Source: Cucumis sativus
Taxonomy: Eukaryota; Streptophyta; Magnoliopsida; Cucurbitales; Cucurbitaceae
Direction: 5' to 3'
DNA length: 64,000 nt
Assembly: GCF_000004075.3 (NCBI RefSeq)
Contig: NC_026659.2
Coordinates: 24,260,272-24,324,271 of the forward strand
Every line of letters begins with the position of its first letter. Position 1 is the first letter of the stretch. Shown in pieces: positions 1 through 12,132 of the stretch. A program made the position numbers and the translations under genes. The notes beneath the pieces are model-generated. The model was given only the letters and a program-made list of their open reading frames with translations, searched no databases and was not told the origin of the DNA.

Positions 1-94
1 AACTTTCATTTTCAACTTTTTCACATACCTTTGCATATTCTATATGTGAACTCGATCTACCATTCAAGCAGTAAATTGTCAAGCAACTGTGCAG

Positions 95-1995
95 GTATTT
101 TACTTGCAGCAAAACCATGCCTGGCTCTCTTGGCCACGAGGAGCAAGACGCCAAAACTTTTGCTGCTTGGGTATGAACAACAGAAAATTCTTGTTATTAA
201 GTTTAATTAAATCGAACTTTCTTTCTATTCTTCTTTTTATAATTCATCTTCTAGGTGAAAGATTGTTAATGCACATTGTTTTCGGCAGGGGATTGACTAT
301 TTGAAGTATGATAATTGCAACAATGGTAACATTAAGCCAACTATTAGGTAATTTAATTTCTACAAACATAAATCAATAAGTTAAATTCTTTTTTAAGTTG
401 GTAATATGTGGTGGTTTGAAAGATGAAGCTGCAGCCTGTTGATTATCTTTTCCTTTTCAGATATCCAGTTATGACGCGGGCACTGATGAAGGCCGGGCGT
501 CCGATCTTCTTATCTCTTTGTGAATGGTGACCACTCCCCTACTTAACTCCAACTCGGGCTAGGTGAACGAATTTGTTCCTTGTTTATTCTCATTTATGGC
601 ATTTGCTCTTTTGCTTTGTTCTGCAGGGGAGACCTGCACCCTGCTTTGTGGGGCGATAAATTAGGAAACAGCTGGAGAACTACTAACGACATCAATGATT
701 CATGGGAGAGGTTGAGTTTTTAAAGGAAGTTTTGTTTAGATGCTTATCTTTCATCATCTGAAGTGGAAATTCTTTGGGCATGTTTGGGTGCTATAAAACA
801 CATATTTAATCCTTCAAAATCAACTTTTATTGCATGACAATAGTGTTTAGAAGTGTAAACCCAAACATTGAGAAAGTTTTATGAAAATCACTTTTAATTC
901 ATTATAAACTAATCATTTTCATTAAAATCACTATTTTTGAAAATCACTCCTAAACATGTTCTAAGTATTTGAGATTCCACTTGCAGTATGATATCTAGAG
1001 CAGACCTCAATGAAATATATGCTGATTACGCAAGACCCGGTGGCTGGAATGGTAGCGTATCCTTCATATTGAGCCAAATCATAACTCCCAGAATATCTTT
1101 TAGCATATTTAGTATTCATATTTACAAATTGTTTTCAGATCCTGACATGCTGGAGGTTGGTAATGGAGGGATGACTAAAGATGAGTATATCGTTCACTTT
1201 AGTCTTTGGGCCATATCCAAGGTATTGTGATGCCGCAAAAACTCCTATTCCTTCACTTAATTGTTTGGGATATTTGAATAGCATGTTCACTTTGGTTTGT
1301 GGTACTGTGGTGGTGATGTTGCAGGCACCCCTTCTTCTTGGTTGTGATTTGAGGAATCTAACAAAAGAAACAAAGGCAATCGTTACGAACACAGAAGTCA
1401 TTGCAGTTAACCAAGGTATAAAATAGATTACTATTACACTTCCTTTTGTCATAGATGTTACTGCTTGCTTCTCAACCTCATTGACTTTGCATGATACTTC
1501 CCGAAACAGATCCCCTGGGTGTCCAGGCCAAGAAAGTCAGAAGTGAAGGTGATTTAGAGGTACAATCCAATATTATGATACTACTAGCAAAGTGCATGAC
1601 CCATTTTGTTGCAAAGCAGGTTAGAGAAAAATCTATACACACATATATATTTGATTACTGTTTGTATTTCAGGTTTGGGCAGGGCCTCTTTCTGGCTACC
1701 GAGTAGCGGTTGTGTTGCTGAACCGAGGGCCATGGCGTAATGCAATCTCGGCACAATGGGACGACATTGGTATCCCTCCAAACAGTAATGTTGAAGCAAG
1801 AGATCTTTGGGAGGTAATTTGCTTGTAGTATCCCCAAACATCATCATGTTATTTTATACATATCACATAAATATTATCTGATTTTGTGTGACAATTTTGC
1901 AGCATACCACTTTGAAAACTACTTTTGTGGCAAATTTGACTGCTACTGTGGATTCTCATGCCTGCAAACTATATATTTTGAAGCCAATTTCTTGA
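95..1995 (+). CDS. AGAL: Alpha-galactosidase (GH27), 3' part; 5' end lies outside the window
   Basis: Hydrolyses terminal alpha-1,6-galactose from raffinose-type sugars, galactomannans or galactolipids; plant members act in cell wall/apoplast or vacuole. Ten exons are visible: 95-170, 289-347, 461-526, 627-710, 987-1051, 1139-1221, 1325-1415, 1510-1559, 1673-1813, 1903-1995, all with GT..AG borders and continuous frame, about 268 residues. GH27 hallmarks: LKYDNC (catalytic nucleophile Asp) in the second visible exon, SWRTTNDI (acid/base Asp) in the fourth, then [16 protein letters not shown]. The C-terminus ends LYILKPIS. The first nine visible exon lengths (76, 59, 66, 84, 65, 83, 91, 50, 141) are identical to exons 6-14 of the next gene, so the two are tandem paralogues. 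The signal peptide and first five exons should lie upstream of base 1. Family assignment is very secure; substrate preference cannot be read from sequence. Confidence 0.95.
778..962. mobile_element. Short inverted-repeat (MITE-like) insertion in an alpha-galactosidase intron
   Basis: The intron between exons 627-710 and 987-1051 is filled by an AT-rich block starting GCATGTTTGGGTG and ending with its imperfect complement CCTAAACATGTTC. Internally it carries repeated AAATCACTTTT-type words on both strands. The same words and end sequence recur in the NCA1 introns (58485-58765, 59487-59575) and at 34185-34250, so this is a dispersed non-autonomous element. Superfamily not determined; no convincing target duplication was identified. 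Confidence 0.55.
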
Positions 1996-3244
1996 TGTTG
2001 AGGATATCGAATTCCACATTTGGACATGCATGGTTTCACTTCAAGAAATAAGGTTTTTGTGAACATTTTTGTTCTGATTTATTTATGGAACATTTTTGTT
2101 CGCTGCTTTAATTTCTTTTGAAGCTCTGCAAGTTTGAGGAAAATGAAATAAAATGTCTGCTTCAACAATTTTGTTTATTTTTGTTTTGACTATTAGTTTT
2201 ATTCATCTCCCAACTACAAATGAAACTTCATACTCTCAGATATGATTTAAGATATTAATTACTATGTTTTACTTTTTGTCAACATGAACTCACTCAACTT
2301 AAATGACATCTATATATTATTTCCAAGTTCCTCCACCTCGTATTGTACTTAAAAGATATTTAAAAAAAAGTTCACTTCACTATAATTATAATAAATAAGT
2401 AAATAAAAGGTGATTAGTTCATAGTTTAAATTAAAACTTTTCTAAATGAGAAAACGAGTGAAAAAACTTTCAAAATATAATATATATATATTATTAATAA
2501 AATTAAAATTGAATATATTTTATAAATATTTTGATTTATTTTATTATATTTAAAAATGTTCGTGAAACAATTTACATATATCTTCATTGTAACTAATAAC
2601 AAATAAAAAAAATTAAATGTGAGAGCGTACAATTTGTGATGATGAAATGAATTGAATGGATGAGATGATGAAGCGTTTTAGTAAGTTAATGCAAATTAAA
2701 ATAAATCTTTCTTTTACACAATTTTTTCAAACATATAGATTTTTGATATTTTTTTCACTTTATTATTTTGTTCTAGTAATACATCTATCAATTTTATCCA
2801 TCTAAATTTTTAATAATTTAAATTTATTCTTTTTAGAAAATTTCACCAATTCTTTTTTTTCTTTCTTTTGATTTACTTCTCTCTAACATATACCTCTCTA
2901 CATTTTGTTCCTCTCTTAACAAATTCCTTCCATCTTATTCCCTTTCCCTTATGGCATGTCTCACTTTTTTCTATATAGCTTTTTCTTCCTACTTGTTGAT
3001 AAACACATGTAATTTGAAAAGCTATATATATACATAGTTTTTGTTTGAAAATTATTTTAGAAGTAATAAAACTTCTTGAATTATTTATAATTGCCCTAAA
3101 TTATTACCATCTATCTTTATAAATCACAACTGATGTAGATAATAGTATGTTTTGATCTATCATGTAATGATATTTTGTAAATATTTTATTTTATCTTTCT
3201 ATATTTCAAAACCGTTCCTTTTTTAATATAATAAATAAATATAT

Positions 3245-3640
3245 GAGATAGTTGCAAATATAACATTTAGATTTAAAATAATCAAGCATATAACAACATT
3301 TAAAAAAATTTACAAATATAATAGGAGTTTATCTCACATAGACTATGTTGCAAATATTCGTCTATAGTCTATCGATCATAAACCATAAAAATCTATACGC
3401 GATAGAACTTTGCTATATTTGCAATTTTTAAATAATGTTGCTATATACTTAATTATTATTTCTAATATACATTATAAATAGGAAAATTTTCACAAAAATT
3501 TTAAATTATATTACTGATAATCACTTATATGCTACAGTGATAGAAAATCTATAAGTGACAATCATTTATATAATCCAAAATTTTGGTATAGTCTGTAAAT
3601 ACTTTTATAATATTAGTCTTAATTACAGTAAAATTTCCAA
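3245..3640. mobile_element. Dispersed palindromic repeat (MITE-like), copy 1
   Basis: Bases 3252-3330 read as an imperfect inverted complement of 3405-3490 (shared words such as TTGCAAATATA and AGCAACATTATTTAAA-type runs). A second module at 3490-3640 contains a CTACAGTGATAG-type core. Both modules recur in the same order at about 30650-31000, and fragments (TTTGCTATATTTGTAA) at 49255-49275. This is typical of small non-autonomous elements; boundaries are approximate. Confidence 0.5.
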
Positions 3641-3881
3641 ATTTTGAAAGTTGGATTAGGTAATAATTTTGTTTATAATGTTTTTGTAGTATCCCATTTT
3701 CATAAAAGTCCCCATAGATAGTAGGCATAAAAGAAATTAAATTAATATTTTGGTAGTTTATCATTTGAAATTGAAGCTACATAAATGCATTAAATATTAG
3801 TCTAATGTATTCACATAACTCTCATCTAAGTCTCTCTCTCACACACACACCATGTGCCCGTGTGACACCATCTCCATAGAT

Positions 3882-3908
3882 ATCTCCATCTCCATCTCCA
3901 TCTCCATC
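3882..3908 (+). repeat. Hexanucleotide microsatellite (ATCTCC)n
   Basis: Four to five consecutive copies of the ATCTCC unit, about 410 bp upstream of the second alpha-galactosidase start codon. Likely promoter or leader sequence; no regulatory function can be inferred. Confidence 0.85.
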
Positions 3909-4071
3909 TATTGAGTTGTTTTTATATTCACATTCCTCCACATCCCATCGAGACTGACTTCAACAAGAGTCTTCCCTCCAGATTATTATTTGTCACTCAA
4001 ATAAATACAAATATACAAAAGTGTAATTGAATACAATAATTATTGGAGCACTGGTCCTCCTCGCTTACCAC

Positions 4072-4100
4072 TTGCTATTGCTATTGCTATTGCTATTGCT
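4072..4100 (+). repeat. Hexanucleotide microsatellite (TTGCTA)n
   Basis: Almost five consecutive TTGCTA units, about 220 bp upstream of the alpha-galactosidase start codon at 4319. Potential length-polymorphic marker in the promoter or 5' UTR. Confidence 0.85.
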
Positions 4101-4318
4101 CAAAGTTAAATCAATCATTGTGGGGAACCGCCATTGATGGGCTTGCATGGACAAACCTCACTTCCTCCATTAATTTCTTTGTAACTCACTGAACAAGCAT
4201 TACCCAGATCCTGTCTCTCACTGCTGCTTCTCTGAGGTAACTAATCAACCTGTTCCCATCTAACACGAACTCTGTAAATGGTACTTTCACCATTAATACT
4301 CAATCACAGGCTTCAACC

Positions 4319-7300
4319 ATGGCTCTTCCCCCATCTTCACCTTCAGTTATGCTTCTACTCTACTTCCTCCTTTTCTGGACGTTCTTGCTAGGTGGCAATG
4401 GCAATGGCAATGGCGTTGTGGTGGCCGCAGCTTCTCGATCGACAGCTCTACGGTTTGCCACTGAGTTTGATTCTGCTTCCTCTAGGAGAATTCTTCTTAA
4501 CAATGGTCTCGCTCTAACTCCTCCGATGGGGTAAGTGTTATGCTCCGATCATGATTTTTAAGCAGAATCGATTTGATTGAATCAAATGTTGTTGTTGTTG
4601 TTTTTTTTTTTTTTTGTTGGTCTTTTTGGCTTTGTTCAATAGTGTTTTTTTGATAATTCGATGGTGGTGGGTTGCTGATTTTTGTAATCAACGCAGATGG
4701 AATAGTTGGAACCATTTTCAATGTAATTTAAACGAGAATTTAATCAAGGAAACAGGTGATGATTTTGATTTGAAGGCGTTTGTCTGTTTCGATTTGTGTA
4801 CTGTGAGTTTGTGACTGAGATACACATACTATTTCTTTTGCTAAGCGGATGCAATGGTATCCACCGGACTTGCTGCATTAGGATATCAGTATATCAATTT
4901 AGGTGAGGATTTTGTTTCTTTTTTTGTACATTTCTTTGGTTTCTCAACTTCATGCTTTCTGTTTTTTGACATTAATATGTTCTTGTTTCCATATGTATTA
5001 GATGATTGTTGGGCTGAACTTGACAGAGACTCTAAGGTAAATTTGAATGTCCTATTTTCTGTCTAGGATGTCTATGAAAATCTCTATAATTGCATTTTAA
5101 ATGATTTCCATAAAAGTTTTCAGGGTAATTTGGTTGCTAAAGCTTCAACGTTCCCTTCTGGTATTAAGGCCCTAGCAGATTATGTTCATAGAAAAGGGCT
5201 CAAGCTTGGAATTTATTCGGATGCTGGGTAAGCTTATACACTCATCAGATCAGCTTAAAATACTTCCTGATCTTTCGTTTCAATTGTTGCTATTCATTCA
5301 AATGCTGCAGCTGTTTTTTTTCTTTTTTGCTTGAAGAAATTTCACTATCAACAGATTCAACACTGTTTTAGTTCAATCTTCTTTACTTAAGTCAACAGAT
5401 TCAACACTGTTTTATTTCAATCTTCTTTACTTAAGTTGTATAATTTCTTCAGGATCCGAACTTGCAGTAAAAGGATGCCTGGTTCCCTTGGTCACGAAGA
5501 ACAAGATGCAAAAACTTTTGCCTCATGGGTATTTTTTGCTGTTCTAGTCTACACTCTTAAAGCTCAACTCATTTAATTCTTGTTTATAATGAATGACTTT
5601 TTGCTTAGAAACTGATATATACATAATTGTACAGGGGATTGATTACTTGAAGTATGATAACTGTGAAAATACTGGGACAAGCCCAAAAGAAAGGTAGGAT
5701 TAACTTTCTACGTTCAAGTATCAAAATTTCCAAATGACTGCAACAATTCCAGGGGTACAGGTATCCAAAGATGACTAAAGCCTTACAACAATCTGGGAGA
5801 CCCATACTTTTTTCATTATGCGAATGGTTAGGAATCTTTTATACACAGAAAAAAAAATGCTATAGTTGTTCTAATGCTTCTCCATTCTAAAACACAGACT
5901 GAGTTCCTCTCTTAAATTTTTCCTCATGTAGGGGACAAGAAGATCCAGCAACTTGGGCAGTAAATGTAGGAAATAGTTGGAGAACAACATCAGATATTCA
6001 AGATAACTGGATTAGGTAGTGAGCATACATTCGATCATCATTTCTGGAAACACTCAGTTTTTTGAAAAACTGTCTTACTTTTTGATTAGTCCCTTTGTCT
6101 ATCCATGAATATGCCTGTACTGAAGTACGATGTTTCAAGTTCAAAATACTTTCTTTAGCAAGAAACTAATGCTCCTACTTAATGATTACAGCATGACAAC
6201 CATTGCTGATCAGAATGACAAATGGGCTTCTTACGCTAAACCAGGAGGATGGAATGGTAAATTCATAATTGTTGCTCAATATGATAATTAAACACTGGCT
6301 GGTTAGCTTGTCGGTACTTAGTAAAGATTCAAAGGATTAAATCAAATCAAATGCTGTATCTGAGCTGTTTAAACTCATCAACCTTAAACAACCTTGTTTG
6401 AGGAAAATTATTTGAAAGGAATAGTTAAATATAACAGTCAGAATATTCATATTTATTAACTTATTGTCAAACAATTCCTTTTTATGATTATGACTAAATA
6501 ACCTTCTCTATGTCTTCAAAACCCTTGCCCTTTGGCTAACCTCTCTAGAAGAGTACAGCAATCTCAGAAATGCTCAGGAAAATAATCTTAGTTATTTCTT
6601 TTGTTAAGATCCTGACATGCTTGAAGTGGGGAATGGAGGGATGACCATTGCAGAATACCGTTCTCATTTTAGCATTTGGGCACTGGCAAAAGTAAGTACA
6701 ACTATGTCCTTGAGTTCTAAAGTTTTAATTTAAATAGGGAATTTCTTGTACTATATTAGGACATATTCGGAATTCAAGTTCAGATGGAGGTTGAACATCT
6801 TATGTTCCTCTACTCGTGGGTTGGGTGTATAATTCTTGTGTGCTTCGTAAAATATATAAAGCATGTTACAATCTATTCCTTTCTTTTCTTCATATATGAA
6901 GGCTCCATTGCTGATTGGATGTGACATCAGATCAATGGACAACAACACCATGAAACTGTTAAGTAACAAGGAGGTTATTGCAGTTAATCAGGGTGAGTAA
7001 AAACCAAACTGTTTCTGCTAATTCATAGAGAACTGTGAAACAGATAACCAAAAATAGTAATAATTTCTCTCCATCAAATGGAAAGGTTAAATTGTTGAAG
7101 AATATTTAGATGCATCTTAGGTTGCACCCATTTTTTACCGCCAAAGATGCACTCAAGCATTATTTTTTATCATTAACTAAATATAACAATATGTGCGGCC
7201 ATCTAAAAGTTTTTTATCCAAGTAGATAAGCTTGGAGTACAAGGAAAGAAGGTCCATAAATATGGAGACCTCGAGGTAATTTCTCATCATCTAACGTATT

Positions 7301-8052
7301 CCTAAAGGAAACTAAAGGGTAAAGTTTCTACTTTACTCTTACCTTTTCTACACAAAACCAATGCAGGTTTGGGCAGGGCTGCTGAGTGGTAAAAGAGTCG
7401 CTGTGGTTCTATGGAACAGAAGTTTATGGCGAGCCAATATCACGGCATATTGGTCTGATATAGGTTTGAGTTCATCAACTACAGTTACTGCTCGAGACCT
7501 ATGGGAGGTAAGATATGAATTCTCTAGTAACTAAATCCATTTTTGAAGTTTTTATGGCATTAGGTTACATAGGTCAAAAACCACTTTTTAGTTTCTAAAT
7601 TTTGTTCATACTATAGGTAGTGATTTAGTTCATATACTTTTAAATTTATAAAACTTATCACTGTATCTCAGTATGTAACAACTTAGTCTCTATACTCCAG
7701 ATTTTGTATTGATTTAGTCTATGTACAAATGTTATATTAGTTTAGTCTCTATCATAAAAATTATTATTGAAATAACGATATTTGTATTATGCATGTAGAC
7801 TGATAAATTTATTCAAAACCACATGATTATAAACTACAAAAACTAAACCGTTGCCTGATGCTTGGTTTGATGAAAATTGTTTATGAAAGTGTATATATTT
7901 GTTCATCATTCAAAAGACCTGTTCTTTTTCCTTCTTCTTTTTGACTAATTATTCATTCCTAACAACAGCATTCCAGCCAGGTGGTTCGACATCACCTTAC
8001 TGCTCAAGTAGACTCTCATGACTGTAAGATGTTTGTCCTCACACCTCACTAA
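4319..8052 (+). CDS. AGAL: Alpha-galactosidase (GH27), complete, 15 exons, 421 aa
   Basis: Exons: 4319-4530, 4697-4755, 4846-4902, 5002-5036, 5124-5227, 5453-5528, 5635-5693, 5761-5826, 5932-6015, 6192-6256, 6609-6691, 6902-6992, 7226-7275, 7367-7507, 7969-8052; total 1266 nt, 421 residues, the normal plant length. Residues 1 to about 40 are a hydrophobic signal peptide rich in Leu followed by a GlyAsn run, implying secretion or vacuolar delivery. The TIM barrel begins [24 protein letters not shown] follows; the nucleophile is Asp189 in LKYDNC and the acid/base Asp244 in WRTTSDI, 55 residues apart as in characterised plant enzymes. [16 protein letters not shown] and the C-terminal beta-sandwich ([18 protein letters not shown]) are intact. 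Exon 3's acceptor is the non-pyrimidine GCTAAG and exon 11's is GTTAAG, but frame and homology fix both. Tandem paralogue of the gene at 95-1995. In cucurbits such enzymes take part in unloading raffinose and stachyose from the phloem (established), but which isoform this is cannot be told here. Confidence 0.96.
5348..5435 (+). repeat. 44-bp perfect-phase tandem duplication in intron 5 of the alpha-galactosidase
   Basis: Bases 5348-5391 and 5392-5435 are identical except for one base (G versus T). The pair lies just before the acceptor of exon 6 (5453), so it duplicates the branch-point/polypyrimidine region. Recent local slippage or tandem duplication. Confidence 0.93.
7570..7790. mobile_element. 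Dispersed 'TTTAGTCTCTATACT' repeat in intron 14
   Basis: The intron 7508-7968 contains several copies of a word family (TTAGTTTCTAAATTTTG, TTAGTCTCTATACTCC, TTTAGTCTATGTAC) that reappears in the LCB-kinase intron at about 44250-44525 and the NCA1 intron at about 59025-59275. It behaves as a dispersed repeat; class unknown and ends not defined. Confidence 0.45.
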
Positions 8053-9324
8053 TCAGCCAAATTATGAGATAGCTTTCTTTCTGTATGATTACTCTTCACA
8101 ATTCATCTACATGTACTTCCACTCTATGTGATTGTGTTTTCTGGGAATTTTACATTTCGAAATCACACATTCTTAAATAATGAGCAAGGTGATCTGGAGC
8201 AGTTTAACCAATATACCATAAACAAAGTCGATTTGGAGTCTTAGGAAAAACCTTTTCGATTGCATTAACCATTGCTTGACAATGATTAGTAAATATCGGT
8301 TGAGGTTGATGACATTCCATTGCTTATAGAAAAGCTTCGAATAACCAAATAAATGATATTTTGTTTACCATATTAAAGTCTAGTTTTCTTTTATCCCTTA
8401 AAAAGTTGTCACAATCAATTGGATTTTAAAAATCATACATTATGGAAATTTGTAAATTTAATAGAAGAGTAAAAAAGTGAATGAAATTGGAAAGTTGCAT
8501 CAAATAATCATAACATTTAGAAAAAAAAAACCAATTTTTTACATACTGCTAATATGATAAAATTAGTGATATCATGCTACTATCACACGGTAATTATAGG
8601 ACTATCAGATGATCATTACTTTTAAATTTACTACTTTTGTAAATTTAGAAAATGTCGTGACATAAACTCTAATTTTTTTTACTCAAATTGTGTATGGAAC
8701 TCTTCTACACAAGTATAGGACCAAAAGTTTTTCTTTAATTGCATAGCACAAAAAATAAACAATTAAAGAGCAAAATGGTATTAGGATTTGGATTAATTAA
8801 GAACAAAATGTTTTTCAATAAATACATTTTTAAAAATCCTAATGTTTAGTTAGTGTTTATAAGTAAATTTGAATTTTAAAGATTTGTCCAAAATATATTA
8901 TTTTATAAATAAATTTTTAAAAAATACATTATTTTAATTTGCTTTAACACTAACATTTTCTTCAAAAGTTTTTATTTTTTTTGACAAAATTAAACATTTT
9001 ATAATCTCAACAAACACACCCTTAGTCGAACGTTAATTAGACCTAAATAAACTCTTTTATTTTACTCTTACCTCAAAGTTATTACACTCTAAATTCTAAA
9101 ATTCAATTTCTTTTAAAAAAACCATTTTTTATTATATATGTTATCACAAATTTAATTAACTGTACTTTTCACAGATAATTAAACCGTATGTTTTCTATAT
9201 TCAAATCACAATTTGAATATTGTAAGAATAATTTTTCTTAGGAAAAAAAAATCAATATATACTCTGCCCAGCTCACAACCCTAACTTCAACCTTTTTCTT
9301 GAAACCTTTCGATCCAAACCCAAA
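8053..9324. other. AT-rich spacer, alpha-galactosidase to mTERF
   Basis: No gene seen. It holds the alpha-galactosidase 3' UTR and the promoter of the first mTERF gene. Long A/T runs only; a TATA-like ATATATAC lies about 70 bp before the mTERF start. Confidence 0.6.
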
Positions 9325-10446
9325 ATGTGTAAGATTTCGTCCACATTTTTTCTATATTTCATACAAAAACGTTTCGTCAATACGGTTTCTACTCCTACGT
9401 TGCCTTCAGCGTCTGTTTCCACAATTGAATTCCTCAAAAATTCATGTGGGCTTCCTTCAGAATCTCCTTCTTCCGCCCGTCAAAACCCCCAAATAGATGA
9501 AAGAAACATCCAGCACTACCAAGCCATTCTCGGTATCTTGCAATCGCATGGATTCGAGAATTCACAGATCGCCAAGTTGGTTTCGAGACAACCTTCGGTT
9601 CTTCGATCCAAAGTATCCACCAATCTGAAGCCTAAATTTGAGTTCCTCCAGGAAATCGGGTTCGATGGTCCTTTACTTCCTAAGCTAATTCTATCAAACC
9701 CTTGGATTCTTAGCAGGAGCTTAGATTCTCATTTGAAACCATCATTTTTTTTCTTGAAGGAAATTCTTGAATCGGATGAAAAAGTAATTGCTTCTATTCG
9801 TCGTTCTTCGTGGCTTCTAACTTTTGATTGTAAGGGTATTTTAAAATCTAACATTGATTTATTGGTCAGTGAAGGTGTACCTTCTTGGAGAATAGCGACA
9901 CTGATTGTAACGCAGCCTAGAACTATAATGCGAAAGCTTGATACAATGATTGAAGTAGTCAAAAGGGTTAAAGAATTGGGCATTGAACCAAAGGCTACTA
10001 TGTTTCTTCATGCACTTAGAGTAAGGAGTTCAATGAATGATTCAACTTGGGAGAAGAAAATAAATGTTTTGAAGAGTTTAGGATGGTCTGAGAAGGAGAT
10101 TCTTACAGCATTTAAGAAATGTCCACTTTATTTAATTCGTTCAGAGGAGAAAATGAGGGTTGTTGCAGATTTCTGTTTCAACACTGCAAAGTTGGATCCA
10201 GAAGTTGTAATTTTTTACCCTAAGTTATTCATGTGTGCACTGGACAACCGGCTCCGACGGAGGTACAAAGTTCTTGAGGTTTTAAAGGCTAAAAATCTTC
10301 TTAAGAGTAAAAAGATTGCTTGGATGCTTTTAGTAGCGGAGAAAAGATTTGTGGAGATTTGTGTTCTTAAGCATTTGGATGAAATCCCAAATCTTATGGA
10401 CGTGTACCGGGGCAATGTCGCAGCCGAAACCAGTTCTGTTCAATAG
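9325..10446 (+). CDS. mTERF family protein, copy 1, intronless, 373 aa
   Basis: Mitochondrial transcription termination factor (mTERF) family: helical-repeat nucleic-acid-binding proteins that act in organelle transcription, splicing or ribosome assembly. The first ~30 residues (MCKISSTFFLYFIQKRF...) are basic, Ser/Thr-rich and without acidic residues, fitting a mitochondrial presequence. mTERF repeats follow, recognisable by phrases such as FENSQIAKLVSRQPSVL, LLPKLILSNPWIL, VPSWRIATLIVTQPRTI and LGWSEKEILTAFKKCPLYL, each with the Pro that ends an mTERF helix. The ATG at 9325 is used because its alignment with the copy at 12133 is collinear from residue 1. The single-exon structure is usual for the large plant mTERF subclass. 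The individual target is unknown, so no symbol is given. Confidence 0.9.
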   Translation: MCKISSTFFLYFIQKRFVNTVSTPTLPSASVSTIEFLKNSCGLPSESPSSARQNPQIDERNIQHYQAILGILQSHGFENSQIAKLVSRQPSVLRSKVSTNLKPKFEFLQEIGFDGPLLPKLILSNPWILSRSLDSHLKPSFFFLKEILESDEKVIASIRRSSWLLTFDCKGILKSNIDLLVSEGVPSWRIATLIVTQPRTIMRKLDTMIEVVKRVKELGIEPKATMFLHALRVRSSMNDSTWEKKINVLKSLGWSEKEILTAFKKCPLYLIRSEEKMRVVADFCFNTAKLDPEVVIFYPKLFMCALDNRLRRRYKVLEVLKAKNLLKSKKIAWMLLVAEKRFVEICVLKHLDEIPNLMDVYRGNVAAETSSVQ

Positions 10447-12132
10447 GACTGGAAAGTTGTAAGTTCAAAACATTCTATTAGTTTAATTTCAGCATCATTG
10501 TCTTCAAAATGGGAGAGCATTTTTTTCTTGTCATTCAAAGAACACTGCTTCTTGAGCTTGTCAAGATTTCTCTCTCATTTCAAGTGGGAGACTTCTGTTA
10601 TTTTCCCTTCTAATTTGATACTGTTAGCTAATTCTTTTGCTGTATACTTCTTAGAGTTGAAATTGAGAGGCCTTTTGTTTTTCCCTTCCTAATCTTTCGA
10701 ACAAAAGCACTGGCAAGCTTCTCACTAGAAGCTGGCTTCGTCTTCTACGTCGTGGTTCAAGTTAGTGTTGGGCACATAGTTATTCAAGAAAAGGCATATA
10801 TATATTTATATATATGTATTCTCTTGGATTTTGGATGAGTTTGTGCTCCATGGATAGAAGGAATGAACTTCATTTCTCAATTTCACCAAGCTACCCACAT
10901 CAAGAGTTTTGTTAAGCCCTTTTTTCCTCTATTGTTTTTCTTGCTTCGGCTACTTTACTCCATTTTAAAGCAGAAGGATAGATATTTGCAAGCAAAACAT
11001 GGTAGCTGCCTTCATGCTCAAACAATTTGTTAGCTGCTTTCTCTCCCAATTCAACATTTTTGCGAATTTTACAAGCACCCAACATGGCACCATCAAAGAT
11101 AATTTACATGTATGAGTTGAAAATTATGACTATTCAATCTAAACAGAAAAGATAATTTACTTTAAACAAATAAAAAATAGAGATGTGATGTGATGTGATA
11201 TGTGATGTGCAAAAAAAAACATCTTGATAAGGAAGATAAGTTGAGAAAATTAGAACAAAAAAGAGAGAGATATCAATGGAAATTAATTAACCTAACTATT
11301 AAGAGAAATTTTGATTTAAAATCCTAATTTCATTTTATAAAAAACAATTTAGATACATAAATTTCTTTTAAAAAGAAAATCCTTTATAAAATGTGGGGTG
11401 ATTTTAGGTAGATAAAATGTAATTTTTTAAAAAAAATCTTTTATTTAGGATATTAGTTGGAAAATATAATCCATCTATGATTCTCAAAAGAGAAAAATAA
11501 ATCTAAAACTAATAAAATCAACTAGTGATAATTTTTATCTTATTTTAATTATTTTTCTTTTACTATACTCAATAATTTTGAAATCTATAATCGGAATTAG
11601 ATTAAAAAGGAAATTTAGAAAAAAATAGCTTATAGCACTTTTTTTAATTTATTATTTTTTCGAACTCTGAATTAATTAAAAAACAAGTTTTTGTAAATAC
11701 ATCTTATATTTATAATAGAGAAAAATGATTTAGACTATGAAAATTTCTAAATATTTTCAAAACATCAAATTTTAAAAAATTTCACAAAGCAATCATGACC
11801 ACTCTAATTTGTCAATTATTACAACTATCTCATATAGTTCTTAAAAAATTTACATTCATCCTTGCTTGTAAGTTATATAAATATTTTAATTTTTTTCTAA
11901 AAAAATATATCCATATCATTTTTTGAATATACCTACTTGATTGAGACAAATAAATATATATATATATATATAAGAAAGTGGTAAATGAGACAATTAAAAC
12001 CACAATATTTATTTGCTTATTCCTAATAGAAAAGCTCTCATTTCCGCTTTCCACTCTGTGAGGATGTTCGCTTCGTCGACCTCAAAACCCTAACCTAAAC
12101 CCTTCCTTCAATTTCTTCATTCTAACACCAAA
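10447..12132. other. mTERF spacer: duplicated 3' flank then AT-rich sequence
   Basis: Bases 10447 to about 11095 are homologous to 13255 to about 13765: both begin with GGAAAGTTGTAAGTT-like sequence, share AATGGGAGAG motifs and end near CTCTCCCAATTCA. This shows the duplicated unit included at least 500-650 bp of 3' flank. From 11100 to about 12040 it is AT-rich with a (TA)n run near 11954-11972 and no gene. Confidence 0.75.

Larger units (their letters stand above)
1996..4318. other. AT-rich spacer between the two alpha-galactosidase genes
   Basis: No coding potential beyond short AT-rich chance ORFs. It should hold the 3' UTR of the first gene and the promoter and leader of the second. It contains a palindromic dispersed element at about 3245-3640 and two hexanucleotide microsatellites near 3882-3908 and 4072-4100, the second in the probable 5' leader of the next gene. 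Confidence 0.6.
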
